A stretch of DNA of 64,000 nt. Source: Trichopria drosophilae. Its lineage: Eukaryota; Arthropoda; Insecta; Hymenoptera; Diapriidae. Shown piece after piece: positions 43,237-53,500 of this stretch; position 1 is the stretch's first letter; each line of letters begins with the position of its first letter. Location of the stretch: the NCBI GenBank assembly GCA_030407085.1, contig CM059586.1, positions 102,189,501 through 102,253,500 of the forward strand, in the 5' to 3' direction. Made by a program: the position numbers and the translations under genes. Under the pieces are notes generated by a model. That model did no database searches. It was given only the letters and a program-made list of their open reading frames with translations, and had not been told where the DNA came from.

Positions 43237-46200
43237 CATTTGTCACGGACGACGAAATGTCCATACAATTAACTGTCTTGGATGATGAAGTATCTAGATA
43301 ATGAAATGTTCAGACGATGAAGTAGATGAAATGTCGTGGAAAATGAAGAGTCTAGACAATGAAATGTCCTGAATGATGAAATGTTCAGATGATGAAGTAT
43401 CCTAGACGATGAAATGTCATGGATAATCAATTGTCTAAGCGATTAAATGTTCGGTCGATGAAGTTTCCTAGACGATGAAATGTCCAGACGATGAAATGTC
43501 CTGGATGATTAAATGTTCTGGACGATGAAGTGTCTAAACGATAAAAAGTCCAGATGATGAAATGTTCTGGACGATTAAATTCTCTAGACGATGAAGTATC
43601 CTAGACGATTAAATGGCCAGACGATGAAATGTCCTGGGCGACGAAAAATGCAATGATGAACTGCCCTGGACGATGAAGTATCCTAGACGATGAAATGTCA
43701 TGGACCATAAAGTGTCTAAACGATGAAATGTCCTGAAAGATGAAATGTTCAGATGAAGAAGGGCCTAGACGATGAAATGTCATGGACAATAAAGTGTCTA
43801 AACGATGAAATGTCTAGACGATGAATGTCCTGAATGATGAAATGTTCAGATGATGAAGGGCCTAGACGACGAAATGTCCAAGCGATGAAATGTCCCAACG
43901 ATGAACTGTCCTGGATGATGAAGTATCTAGACGATGAAGTATCCTAGACTATGAAATGTCGTGGACAATGAAGTGTCTAAATGATGAAGTGTCCTGAACG
44001 ATGAAATGATCAGACAATGAAGGGCCTATACACGATGAAATGTCCTGGACGATGAAATGTCCCGACGATGAACAGTCCTGCACGATGAAGTATCTAGACG
44101 ATGAAATGTTCAGGCGATTAAGTATCCTAGTCATGGATAATCAAGCGTCAAAACGATGAAATGTTCGGACGATGAAGTTTCCTAGACGATGAAATGTCCT
44201 GGACGATTAAATGTTCTGGACGATGAAGTGTCTAAACGATAAAAAGTCCAGATGATGAAATGTTCTGGACGATTAAATTCTCTAGACGATGAAGTATCTT
44301 AGACGATGAAATGGCCAGACGATGAAATATGCAGTGATGAACTGTCCTGGACGATGAAGTATCCGAGACGATGAAATGTCATGGATAATCAAGTGTCTAA
44401 ACGATGAAATGTTCGGACGATGAAGTTTCCTAGACGATGAAATGTCCTGGACGATTAAATGTTCTGGACGATGAAGTGTCTAAACGATAAAAAGTCCAGA
44501 TGATGAAATGTTCTGGAAGATTAAATTCTCTAGACGATGAAGCAGACGATGAAATGGCCAGACGATGAAATATGCAGTGATGAACTGTCCTGGACGATGA
44601 AGTATCCGAGACGATGAAATGTCATGGATATTCAAGTGTCTAAACGATGAAATGTTCGGTTGATGAAGTTTCCTAGACGATGAAATGTCCTGGAGGATTA
44701 AATGTTCTGGACGATGAAATGTCTAAATGATAAAAAGTCCAGATGATGAAATGTTCTGGACGATTAAATTCTCTAGACGATGAAGTATCTTAGACGATGA
44801 AATGGCCAGACGATGAAATATGCAGTGATGAACTGTCCTGGACGATGAAGTATCCGAGACGATGAAATGTCATGGATAATCAAGTGTCTAAACGATGAAA
44901 TGTTCGGACGATGAAGTTTCCTAGACGATGAAATGTCCTGGACGATTAAATGTTCTGAACGATGAAGTGTCTAAACGATAAAAAGTCCAGATGATGAAAT
45001 GTTCTGGACGATTAAATTCTCTAGACGATGAAGTATCTTAGACGATGAAATGGCCAGACGATGAAGTAGATGAAATGTCGTGGAAAATGAAGAGTCTAGA
45101 CAATGAAATGTCCTGAATGATGAAATGTTCAGATGATGAAGTATCCTAGACGATGAAATGTCATGGATAATCAATTGTCTAAGCGATTAAATGTTCGGTC
45201 GATGAAGTTTCCTAGACGATGAAATGTCCAGACGATGAAATGTCCTGGATGATTAAATGTTCTGGACGATGAAGTGTCTAAACGATAAAAAGTCCAGATG
45301 ATGAAATGTTCTGGACGATTAAATTCTCTAGACGATGAAGTATCCTAGACGATTAAATGGCCAGACGATGAAATGTCCTGGGCGACGAAAAATGCAATGA
45401 TGAACTGCCCTGGACGATGAAGTATCCTAGACGATGAAATGTCATGGACCATAAAGTGTCTAAACGATGAAATGTCCTGAAAGATGAAATGTTCAGATGA
45501 AGAAGGGCCTAGACGATGAAATGTCATGGACAATACAGTGTCTAAACGATGTAATGTCTAGACGATGAAATGTTCAGATGATGAAGGGCCTAGACGACGA
45601 AATGTCCAAGCGATGAAATGTCCCAACGATGAACTGTCCTGGATGATGAAGTATCTAGACGATGAAAAGTTCAGACGATGAAGTATCCTAGACTATGAAA
45701 TGTCGTGGACAATGAAGTGTCTAAATGATGAAATGTCCTGAACGATGAAATGATCAGACAATGAAGGGCCTATACACGATGAAATGTCCCGACGATGAAC
45801 AGTCCTGCACGATGAAGTATCTAGACGATGAAATGTTCAGGCGATTAAGTATCCTAGTCATGGATAATCAAGTGTCAAAACGATGAAACGTTCGGACGAT
45901 GAAATTTCCTAGACGATGAAATGTCCTGGACGATTAAATGTTCTGGACGATGAAGTATCTAAACGATAAAAAGTCCAGATGATGAAATGTTCTGGACGAT
46001 TAAATTCTCTAGACGATGAAGTATCTTAGACGATGAAATATGCAGTGATGAACTGTCCTGGACGATGAAGTATCCGAGACGATGAAATGTCATGGATAAT
46101 CAAGTGTCTAAACGATGAAATGTTCGGACGATGAAGTTTCCTAGACGATGAAATGTCCTGGAGGATTAAATGTTCTGGACGATGAAATGTCTAAACGATA

Positions 46201-46270
46201 AAACGTCCAGATGATGAAATGTCCTGGACGATTAAATTCTCTAGACGATGAAGCAGAGGATGAAATGGCC
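43237..46270. repeat. Minisatellite, 17-bp unit, with higher-order duplication
   Basis: About 3 kb of 'gacgatgaaatgtcctg' variants (mostly 17 bp, some 14-18). Higher-order structure: 'atccgagacgatg' recurs at 44361, 44604 and 44852 (period about 243-248 bp) and at 46072. A block starting at about 43312 recurs at about 45056 with a 1744-bp shift. The encoded Ser/His-rich open frames, such as 43789-43601 and its identical twin 45533-45345, follow from the repeat and are not genes. Confidence 0.95.
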
Positions 46271-47695
46271 TGGACTTCCGAGTACCGAGGTGAGATAGAT
46301 TCTGTCATCGAATTAACTGCTCAACGAAAAATAAAGATATATTTCGAAAGAAATAGAAAGTTAACAAATACAGCGGAAAAAGTGAATTTAGACAATACAG
46401 GGATCTAGTGTGTTCTGTCTGTACTTCGACGAATTTATGATTATAATGCAAAATATTATAACTGTCAATTGCGGAGAAACGAAACGATAAGAGGAACTAA
46501 AAAACATAGGTTACGTAATTGGAAATTTAGAAAGATGTAAGACAATGATGTTTTCGTACAAATGATTTTTTATTACATCATAATAATTTACGAAAAGATG
46601 ACGTATGGATATTAAAAAAGTACAGTAGCCCAATATATAAAATATTATTTTTACACGAATATTTCTGCCGTTGCATCTTCGATATAACGCGAAACGCTCA
46701 CCGTGGATATCGAAAAGAAAATTGTCCAAATTCACATATGTGGATAAAGGAAATTAGAACATAGGTAAATGTCAAGAAGTAAATCAAAGCTTATGCTTTC
46801 GTATTACAATGTATTTAAAAAGTTTTCTGGTGGAACTCGAAATCACGGTGTCGTTTTCACGCCAGCCGCTAGATAGCGTCGTAGTGGAATCGTCACGTTT
46901 AAAATCGATACACGCAAAATTTCCATGCATAAATTAATGCTGTAAAATTCTGACATGACGAAGAACGACGATTGTACTTTTTTATCGATGTAATGCGTCG
47001 ATCATCCGAAAAAAGTTGTCCAAAAAGAATGTACAATATGAAATTTGCTGATCGTAACCTCCTTTATCGAACCAAGCCAAGGATGTATCGAACGTGACGA
47101 TTAAAGTAATTACAAATTATCTTATATCGAAGTTTCCGTATTGCATATTTCGATTGCACGCTAGTATCGAATGTTTACAAAACATCGTGAAAAATAAAAT
47201 AGCACGTCGATCAAAGATTCGTACATTATTTTCGCTGTAGAACACACTTTTCGAAATTCGAGCATCTCTACGCTAAATAGAATATTTCGTTATTCAGAAT
47301 TGGCATTTATCGAGTTAGAAAATTAAAAAAGATAATTCTAGTAGTGGCTAATGTCGAGACACCCAAATTTCGGTCGCGTCATCTTACGGACAATAAATCT
47401 CGTTGTAGGACGGTTCTTTCCCATTCTTGATCTTTTCTTCTTTTCATAATCTTAACCTACATTGTAGTTTCTATCATCCTCGTAGTTGATTTTGTAAATC
47501 TTCTTCTTCATCCACGGTGAACGGTTCACATTATAGAGGCGAGACCCACATTAACGCACGCAAAGAAAGGTAAGAATCCACGGTAGTGGGTATACCTGTG
47601 CAAGCTGAAACTTTACAATGGAAACTTTGTTCTGTATACGAGTCTTCACTTTTCTCTTGAAGTATATTTCATTTCAAGCATTCACTTAAGTTTTT
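46271..47695. other. Intergenic region between the minisatellite and thymosin
   Basis: No gene is recognised. A short motif 'gccgctagatagcg' lies at 46866. It becomes less AT-rich toward 47.5 kb. The part nearest thymosin may be extended 3' UTR. Confidence 0.5.
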
Positions 47696-47701
47696 TTTAT
47701 T
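47696..47701 (-). other. Polyadenylation signal for thymosin
   Basis: AATAAA on the minus strand about 205 nt past the thymosin stop; it would end a short 3' UTR. Later signals are possible. Confidence 0.5.
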
Positions 47702-47906
47702 ACTTTACGAAATTTGATTGAGACTTCGGTGCAATTTTTACATTCAGATTTATCTGTTACCCAAAATCATTTATAATTGTTTTAATCGTCACAATTTCCA
47801 AGTATAAATGTAAATAGTAATCGCGATTCACAGCACCGCCTTCCGTTCTCACACATTTCTACCTTTATCGCTCTCGCACCACGTGTTTCCATTTTCCGAT
47901 GATGGC

Positions 47907-49834
47907 TTATGCGGACACCTTCTCAGCATCGATCGCTGAAACAAGAAATGTTAGTTTTAAAGTTAACTGAGAAAGTTGCAACTAGTGTAACCTAAACTAG
48001 GGGTTCATCACTAGTGGAATAAAGGTTAATAACATAATTTCCTGTTCAACAAACAAGAATTAATGCCAAAAACTTGTGGAGTGAAAGTGATTCAAGAATA
48101 AATGTAAGCCATATCAGCTTGGAAATACAAGAAAAAATAAGGACATCTTCTAATTAAATGGGGAGATAACTGTCTGGGCACAACCCAGAAACCAGCCAGT
48201 TTTACTGCCCAAAACTTGCTTCCTAACTTCTAGCAAGAAATTGGTTGACAAATTGCTAGTTAATGTCCATTTTAAACCAGACTAGCATCAACCTATCTAG
48301 ATTTTGCCCAGTTTAACCCATTAAGTCCTGAATGGACGTTTTTTCACTACAATTTTCAACGGTTGTATTTAGTGTGAAAAAAGGCTCTAAAAAATTTGAA
48401 AGAAGACATATCTGACGTAAAATTAACTGAACTTTCAGAATCTGTTATTACATTTTTCAGAAAATGCAACCGTGAAAAACTATATTCGATTTTTTCAAAA
48501 AAATCATACATTTTTCAAATGAATTTTTTTTTCATTTCGCCTTTTCACATTGAAATTGTTTCAGAATTCCTCTAAACGGTAAAGAAATCGTGACCTCGAG
48601 ACTTAAACTTTAAGATGTGCCTATGTCCATTTTGAAAATAAAGGTAAAAGCATCCAAAATGGCGGCCCAAACACAAAAAAATTAGCGAAAAATTCAGGAA
48701 TTTTTTATTCAAAGACGATCGACTTTAGGAAAAAATGTTACAGAACAAAAAGTTCTTACAATTATTCAAAGAATACGCTGAATTTTTTTCAGAATTTTTT
48801 AAACACTTTTTTTCATTTTTCAAAATCCCAAAATTTTGACAAATCGAAAAAGTCGTCAAAAAATTCTAAAAAAATTTTCGGGCATTCTTTGATTAATTGC
48901 AAGAAGTTTTTCTTCCGTAACATTTTTTCCTAAAGTCTACCATGTTCAAATAAAAAATTCCTGAACTTCTCGACAATTTTTTCGAGGTTTTCTTTTCTAA
49001 TTTATAATTCTTTATTAATTTGTTGATAACAAAATTTACTCGTTAAGAAACATGATGTTTTTAGTATCAATTTAATATTCGTTTTCTTTTTATTTTGCAC
49101 ATTCTGCTACGTATTATATATTATTGAAAACCTTTTACAAATAGGAATATCTTATATCTTCTATCAATATCTGTTTTTTTATAATAATTCATATATGATT
49201 ATACATTTCGGGATTTTGAAAAATAAAAAAAGTGTTCAAAAAATTCTGAAAAAAATTCAGCGTATTCTTTGAATAATTGTAAGAACTTTTTGTTCTGCAA
49301 CATTTTTTCCTAAAGTCTATCGTCATTGAATAAAAAATTCCTGAATTTTTCGCTAATTTTTTTGTGTTTGAGCCGCCATTTTGGATGCTTATACTTTTAT
49401 TTTCAAAATGGACATAGGCGCATTTTAAAGTTTAAGTCTCGAGGACACGATTTCTTTACCGTATAGAGGAATTCTGAAACAATTTCAATGTGAAAGGACG
49501 AAATGAAAAAAAAATTCATTTGAAAAATGCATGTTTTTTTTGAAAAAATCATATATAGTTTTTAACGGTTGCATTTTTTGAAAAATGTAATAACAGATTC
49601 TGAAAGTTCAGTTAATTTTACGTCAGATATGTCTTCTTTGAAATTTTTCAGAGCCTTTTTTCACACTCAATACAACCGTTGAAAATTGTAGTGAAAAAAC
49701 GTCCATTCAGGACTTAATGGGTTAACTGCCTGAAAAATATGGTCTTCATTTACCATATTTATGGCTCAATGATAACCTAAATTTTGGATTAACAGTTTTG
49801 GATTAAAAATATATCGCGAACATTATAACAAATG

Positions 49835-49915
<81 letters not shown>

Positions 49916-52556
49916 ATACCTTCTATGTATAAAATGGCTAATTCTAAACCACGTACAAGCCGTGAACGTGTCCAAAAACATTGCAATATTGATAAAATAA
50001 AAAAAAAATTAAAACGCTTAGAGATAGTCTGAAAACTGGCCAATTTTGACCCGGTTTTATACAATAACAATGCGAAAACCTACATGAACCATCAGTCAAC
50101 TATCGAGCATAATCTCGTAGAGTTTTTGGCCATAAAAAATGGCTAGATTCTGGGCAAATGGGCGTTACATTACCACAGGAAAATCAGCTAGAAATGTTAG
50201 CCAAAAACTGTGCAGAAACCAACAAGATTGGGCATAAACCGGCCAAAAAATGCTCCCTTTTTCTACCAAGGGTTGAATCCCTTTCAATTACTTATTGTCT
50301 ACTGGGTAGGTAACGGCTTGAATCGGAACCAATCAGATGTAATTTTCGGAATCATTAGGACAGAAGTTGGTCTTTCCGTTCCAATCCGACTTTTTCACCA
50401 AAAGATACTAGGAAATTCTTTAGACTTATGACCAAAATATAGGTTATGTCGTAGACTCAACTTATAGATAACTTCAGAACTATGGATGTACAATTCGTCA
50501 ACATTTCGACGGTTCCAGGGAATTATTTGTATTCACCTATCTACATTTACGTGAAAAATAAAGACAACAAAGGAATTTTTGTTATTAATCAACCTACACA
50601 TTCTTTCAAGTGGTGTATCGAAAAAAGCTGATAAATTTAAAACTAAACAAACCATGAGCATTTATTTAACAATATCATGTATTAAAATATCTCAAAGGAG
50701 TATAAATATCGCGTCCGGGCAAATGTCCGGGCAAGAAGATAAAATAACTAAAAAAAACTAGAATTTCGAAATGGCGGTTCAAAAATTGCTCCTGAAGTAG
50801 ATTATTTTTTTCAAAATCATAGTCGCATGTTCTCCATCGACTAACCTGAATGAAATTACTTGAAACCAGATACCGCAGTAGTTTTGGGATCGCTGAGTAT
50901 AAATTTGAAGTTAGTTTTTAGAAATTCAAAATGACGGATCAAATAGGACGGATGCATTTGCTAAAATCTATCAAAATCACTTGTAGGAATTTGAAATCGC
51001 TGATTTCTAATTTGAAGTTAATTAACAAAAAATTGCAGATCCAATATGGCGGACGAAGTCGACAAAAAACATTCCAAGCATGATTTGGTAAAAACTTTTT
51101 TTTTTTTTGAGTTGCTCCATGCAAATTTTAAGTGCAGTGGTCCCCGTCCTAACGCATATTTTTCGTTCCATTCAAAATGGCCGCCCCTTCCAAACGCATA
51201 TCCTCCCTCAACCCCCACTACGGCAAAAGTCTCTTTGTATTTATCACACTGAGCATGCGCGTAGATGTCTCACTAGCAACGCTAGCAACTAAGAATCGTG
51301 TTGTGGGGAGAGGGACGAAGGGGAATTTATGTATTTAGACAGGAAAGAAATATGCGTTTGGACAGGGACCACTGTAATTTGATCATTGAAATTGAAAGTG
51401 GTTACTTTAATTTAAAGGTTGGTTTCGAGGGAATATTAAAAACTTCAGAGTAAGTATGAAACTATTTTTGTAAACTATTCATATTCGAATAAAATAAAAG
51501 CAAATAATTTTGAATAACGTAAGAATTACCTTCTTTGGTTGGTAACGGATTCTTTTCCAGAGTTTCTGCATGCTTCAGTTTCGCCGGATTGAAATTCTCG
51601 ATGCCGGATATGAGTTGTTGTTTTCCCTTTTCTTGTTGAATTACTGAAAAATAATTTACGTCATTATGTTATAAATACCAGAAACATTATTATCTTTAAT
51701 GATTCTCATTAACTTTTTGTTAAATTTTGCACTATGAATGTTAAGAGATCGCTTAATTAGCGTCGGAAGTTTAAGTAGAGAATAGTTTCTGTTTCATTGT
51801 GTACAATGCAACCTTTTATTTATTACCTTCTTTGTTTGGAAGTGGGTTCTTTTCTTGGGTTTCTGTGTGTTTAAGTTTCGCCGTATCGAACTGCTCGATA
51901 CCGGCGATCAGCGTCTGTTGGTTCTTTTCGGTAGCGACATCTATGAAAAAAATTTGAATTATTTTTATTTCAAATTTCGCCAATAAATATCTCAAATTTT
52001 CTTGTTTGAACTTCAGTACGAGAGTGACAAGAAAACATTAAAAAAAAGTTTACTAAGGACATAATTTAATTTCTCTTTAATAATTCTGTACAAAATACAA
52101 CAATTTTTCTATTTTTGTTTTTCGACGGTATATTGTCGTGTTAGGCAGCAGTCATGGTAACATTAGCAACGTATTTCATGCTCTAGTGTTCCCATAATGG
52201 CCCCTAGGTTAGGCGCCACTAGAGACCTAACACGACGAATTATTTCCTAACCTAAAACTGATCAACACTTCATGGAAATTTAAACCCACCAATTATTTTA
52301 AGCTCTACGAAATCTAATATGTCAAGAAAAAAATAATGAATTTTTATATTATTCACTAATTTCTGGTCATACAATATCAAAAAATCCCCAAGAGATAAAA
52401 AGAAGCAGAATATGTACCTTGAGCCGAAGGTAGAAGATTTTTTTCCGCTGTGGCGGCTTTTTTCATACAACTGTAGTTGAAGCCTTCGAGTTCACTCTTA
52501 AGGTCGACAGCGACCTTAGGGAGGTTCTTGAGAGACGGACTGACTGGATCCGACAT
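47907..52556 (-). CDS. Multi-repeat beta-thymosin (ciboulot type), actin-binding
   Basis: Four coding exons on the minus strand (52556-52418, 51940-51827, 51643-51530, 47935-47907) join in frame into 131 residues, about the size of Drosophila Ciboulot (129). Three thymosin/WH2 repeats follow each other: residues about 9-46 (actin motif degenerate, MKKAAT at 31-36), 47-84 (LKHTET at 69-74) and 85-122 (LKHAET at 107-112), with an AIDAEKVSA tail. Such proteins bind monomeric actin and promote or buffer filament growth. Exons 2 and 3 are each exactly 114 nt and phase 1 on both sides, so skipping either keeps the frame. A 5' UTR intron is likely (acceptor ttacag just before 52581). Intron 3 (3.6 kb) holds fold-back elements. 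The last exon has only 29 coding nt, but its phase and sequence fit. Confidence 0.92.
48313..49725. mobile_element. TTAA fold-back element in thymosin intron 3
   Basis: The left end is TTAACCCATTAAGTCCTGAA and the right end its mirror, ending GGACTTAATGGGTTAA. The arms pair for several hundred bases ('ctgacgtaaaattaactgaa' against its mirror near 49615; 'tcctaaagtct' blocks at 48730, 48930 and 49310). The centre is unique AT-rich DNA (49000-49200). The ends are close to those of E1-right in VIPAS39 intron 5, so both belong to one piggyBac-type family. Confidence 0.8.
49836..49919 (+). repeat. (TC)n / (CTAT)n microsatellite
   Basis: Over 30 CT dinucleotides pass into CTAT repeats, in thymosin intron 3. 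Confidence 0.97.
50760..51062. repeat. Dispersed ATGGCGG-type repeat in thymosin intron 3
   Basis: Three diverged units: 'ttcgaaatggcggttcaaaa', 'agaaattcaaaatgacggat' and 'gatccaatatggcggacga', with the 'gggatcgctgagtataaatt' block between. Same family as the arrays in VIPAS39 intron 5. Confidence 0.7.
51135..51374. mobile_element. CAGTGG-ended MITE, 240 bp
   Basis: CAGTGGTCCCCGTCCTAACG at the left is mirrored by 'cgtttggacagggaccactg' at the right, next to TA. The inverted ends are about 30 bp. This is a pogo/Tc1-type MITE by its ends. The open frames over it are artefacts. Confidence 0.75.
52135..52236. repeat. Short element with GTCGTGTTAGG inverted ends
   Basis: The 102-bp piece starts GTCGTGTTAGG and ends CCTAACACGAC, in thymosin intron 1, between the first two coding exons. 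It includes 'aggcgccactagagac', similar to insulator-type motifs. Confidence 0.55.
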
Positions 52557-53500
52557 TGTTTTGTAGTGTTTGTAAATCTGTAACCCAAAAAAGAAAAACT
52601 TACGTTTAACAAACTCTCAATTATATTGCAGGGTGTATGAAAACTTGTGAATTACACTAAAATCGTAGGTGATAGGCATGTTTGGTCCGGTTTATATACG
52701 CAAGAATTAATTTTAAAATCACTAAAATTTGCTAAGATTTAACAAACGCACGGAGCAACGACATTACCGGATCGACTAACCTCAAAGGACGTTCCATTGT
52801 TTCTTATCGCGCGCACAATTTTAATTTGTTCTTGAGCTTTAAAAAAAATCTTGACACCGACGCTTTTTAACAAATACTTTGCGGTTATTTTGGTCTGATA
52901 TTTTTTAAGAAGGCAGCAGTTTCAATGAAAATGTAATATTATCTAATTCCACATTCAGTTCAAATTATGCGTTACTCCTCAAAAGCTCTTGAATATGAAT
53001 CGATGAGCTCAAAGGCACAAAGCGACTGCGAGTATTCGTTCAATAAGAATTGGATTTTATATATAAAGGAGGAAAATGTCAAAAAGATGCACATAATAAC
53101 GAATAAAAGAGGAAAAAAGGAGGAGGAAGTTGACGCTGCGAATTCCGAACGAATATAACGGCACTCACTTGTCGCGTGGAGCATTTTCGTTTTTCCGTAC
53201 GATTCCTTTCTTATCTCTTATAATACTGATTAGATCATTTGTTAATATTCATTTTATTCATAATAGATTCCACGTTTTATAATTTTCCAATTATCTAAAG
53301 ATTCTTGCTGTTAAAAATATAAAATCAATGCTTTTTCGCAATTATATCATGAAAGAAAGAACATTACAAAAAATACTTTATCCATTTTCCTCCCAAAGTT
53401 ATTAGCTTTCGAGAAAAATCGAAAAAACACTGTAAAAACAACCTATTAAAACAGAGAAGGGTTGGAGCCTCTAAATAACTACAAGATCACGTGGGACAAC
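52557..53500. promoter_or_regulatory. Thymosin upstream region
   Basis: A likely 5' UTR exon ends at the 3' splice site beside 52581. The first exon and promoter further up cannot be fixed. 'tttatatacgc' at about 52692 is TATA-like, but its direction is unclear. Confidence 0.4.

Noticed and set aside
43237..46270. Short regular repeats that might suggest a CRISPR array
   Set aside because: There are no spacers, the units are 17 bp and head-to-tail, and the host is an animal.
43601..46408. Ser/His-rich open frames on the minus strand of the minisatellite
   Set aside because: A 17-bp unit cycles through all frames. The proteins are products of the repeat, and the identical pair reflects the block duplication.
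47462..47545. Small minus-strand frame ending KKKIYKINYEDDRNYNVG before a stop
   Set aside because: It looks a little like a C-terminal exon, but no acceptor with a matching upstream exon was found. It may be thymosin 3' UTR.
49832..50032. Open frame through the TC microsatellite
   Set aside because: Leu-Ser repeats come from the dinucleotide run inside an intron.
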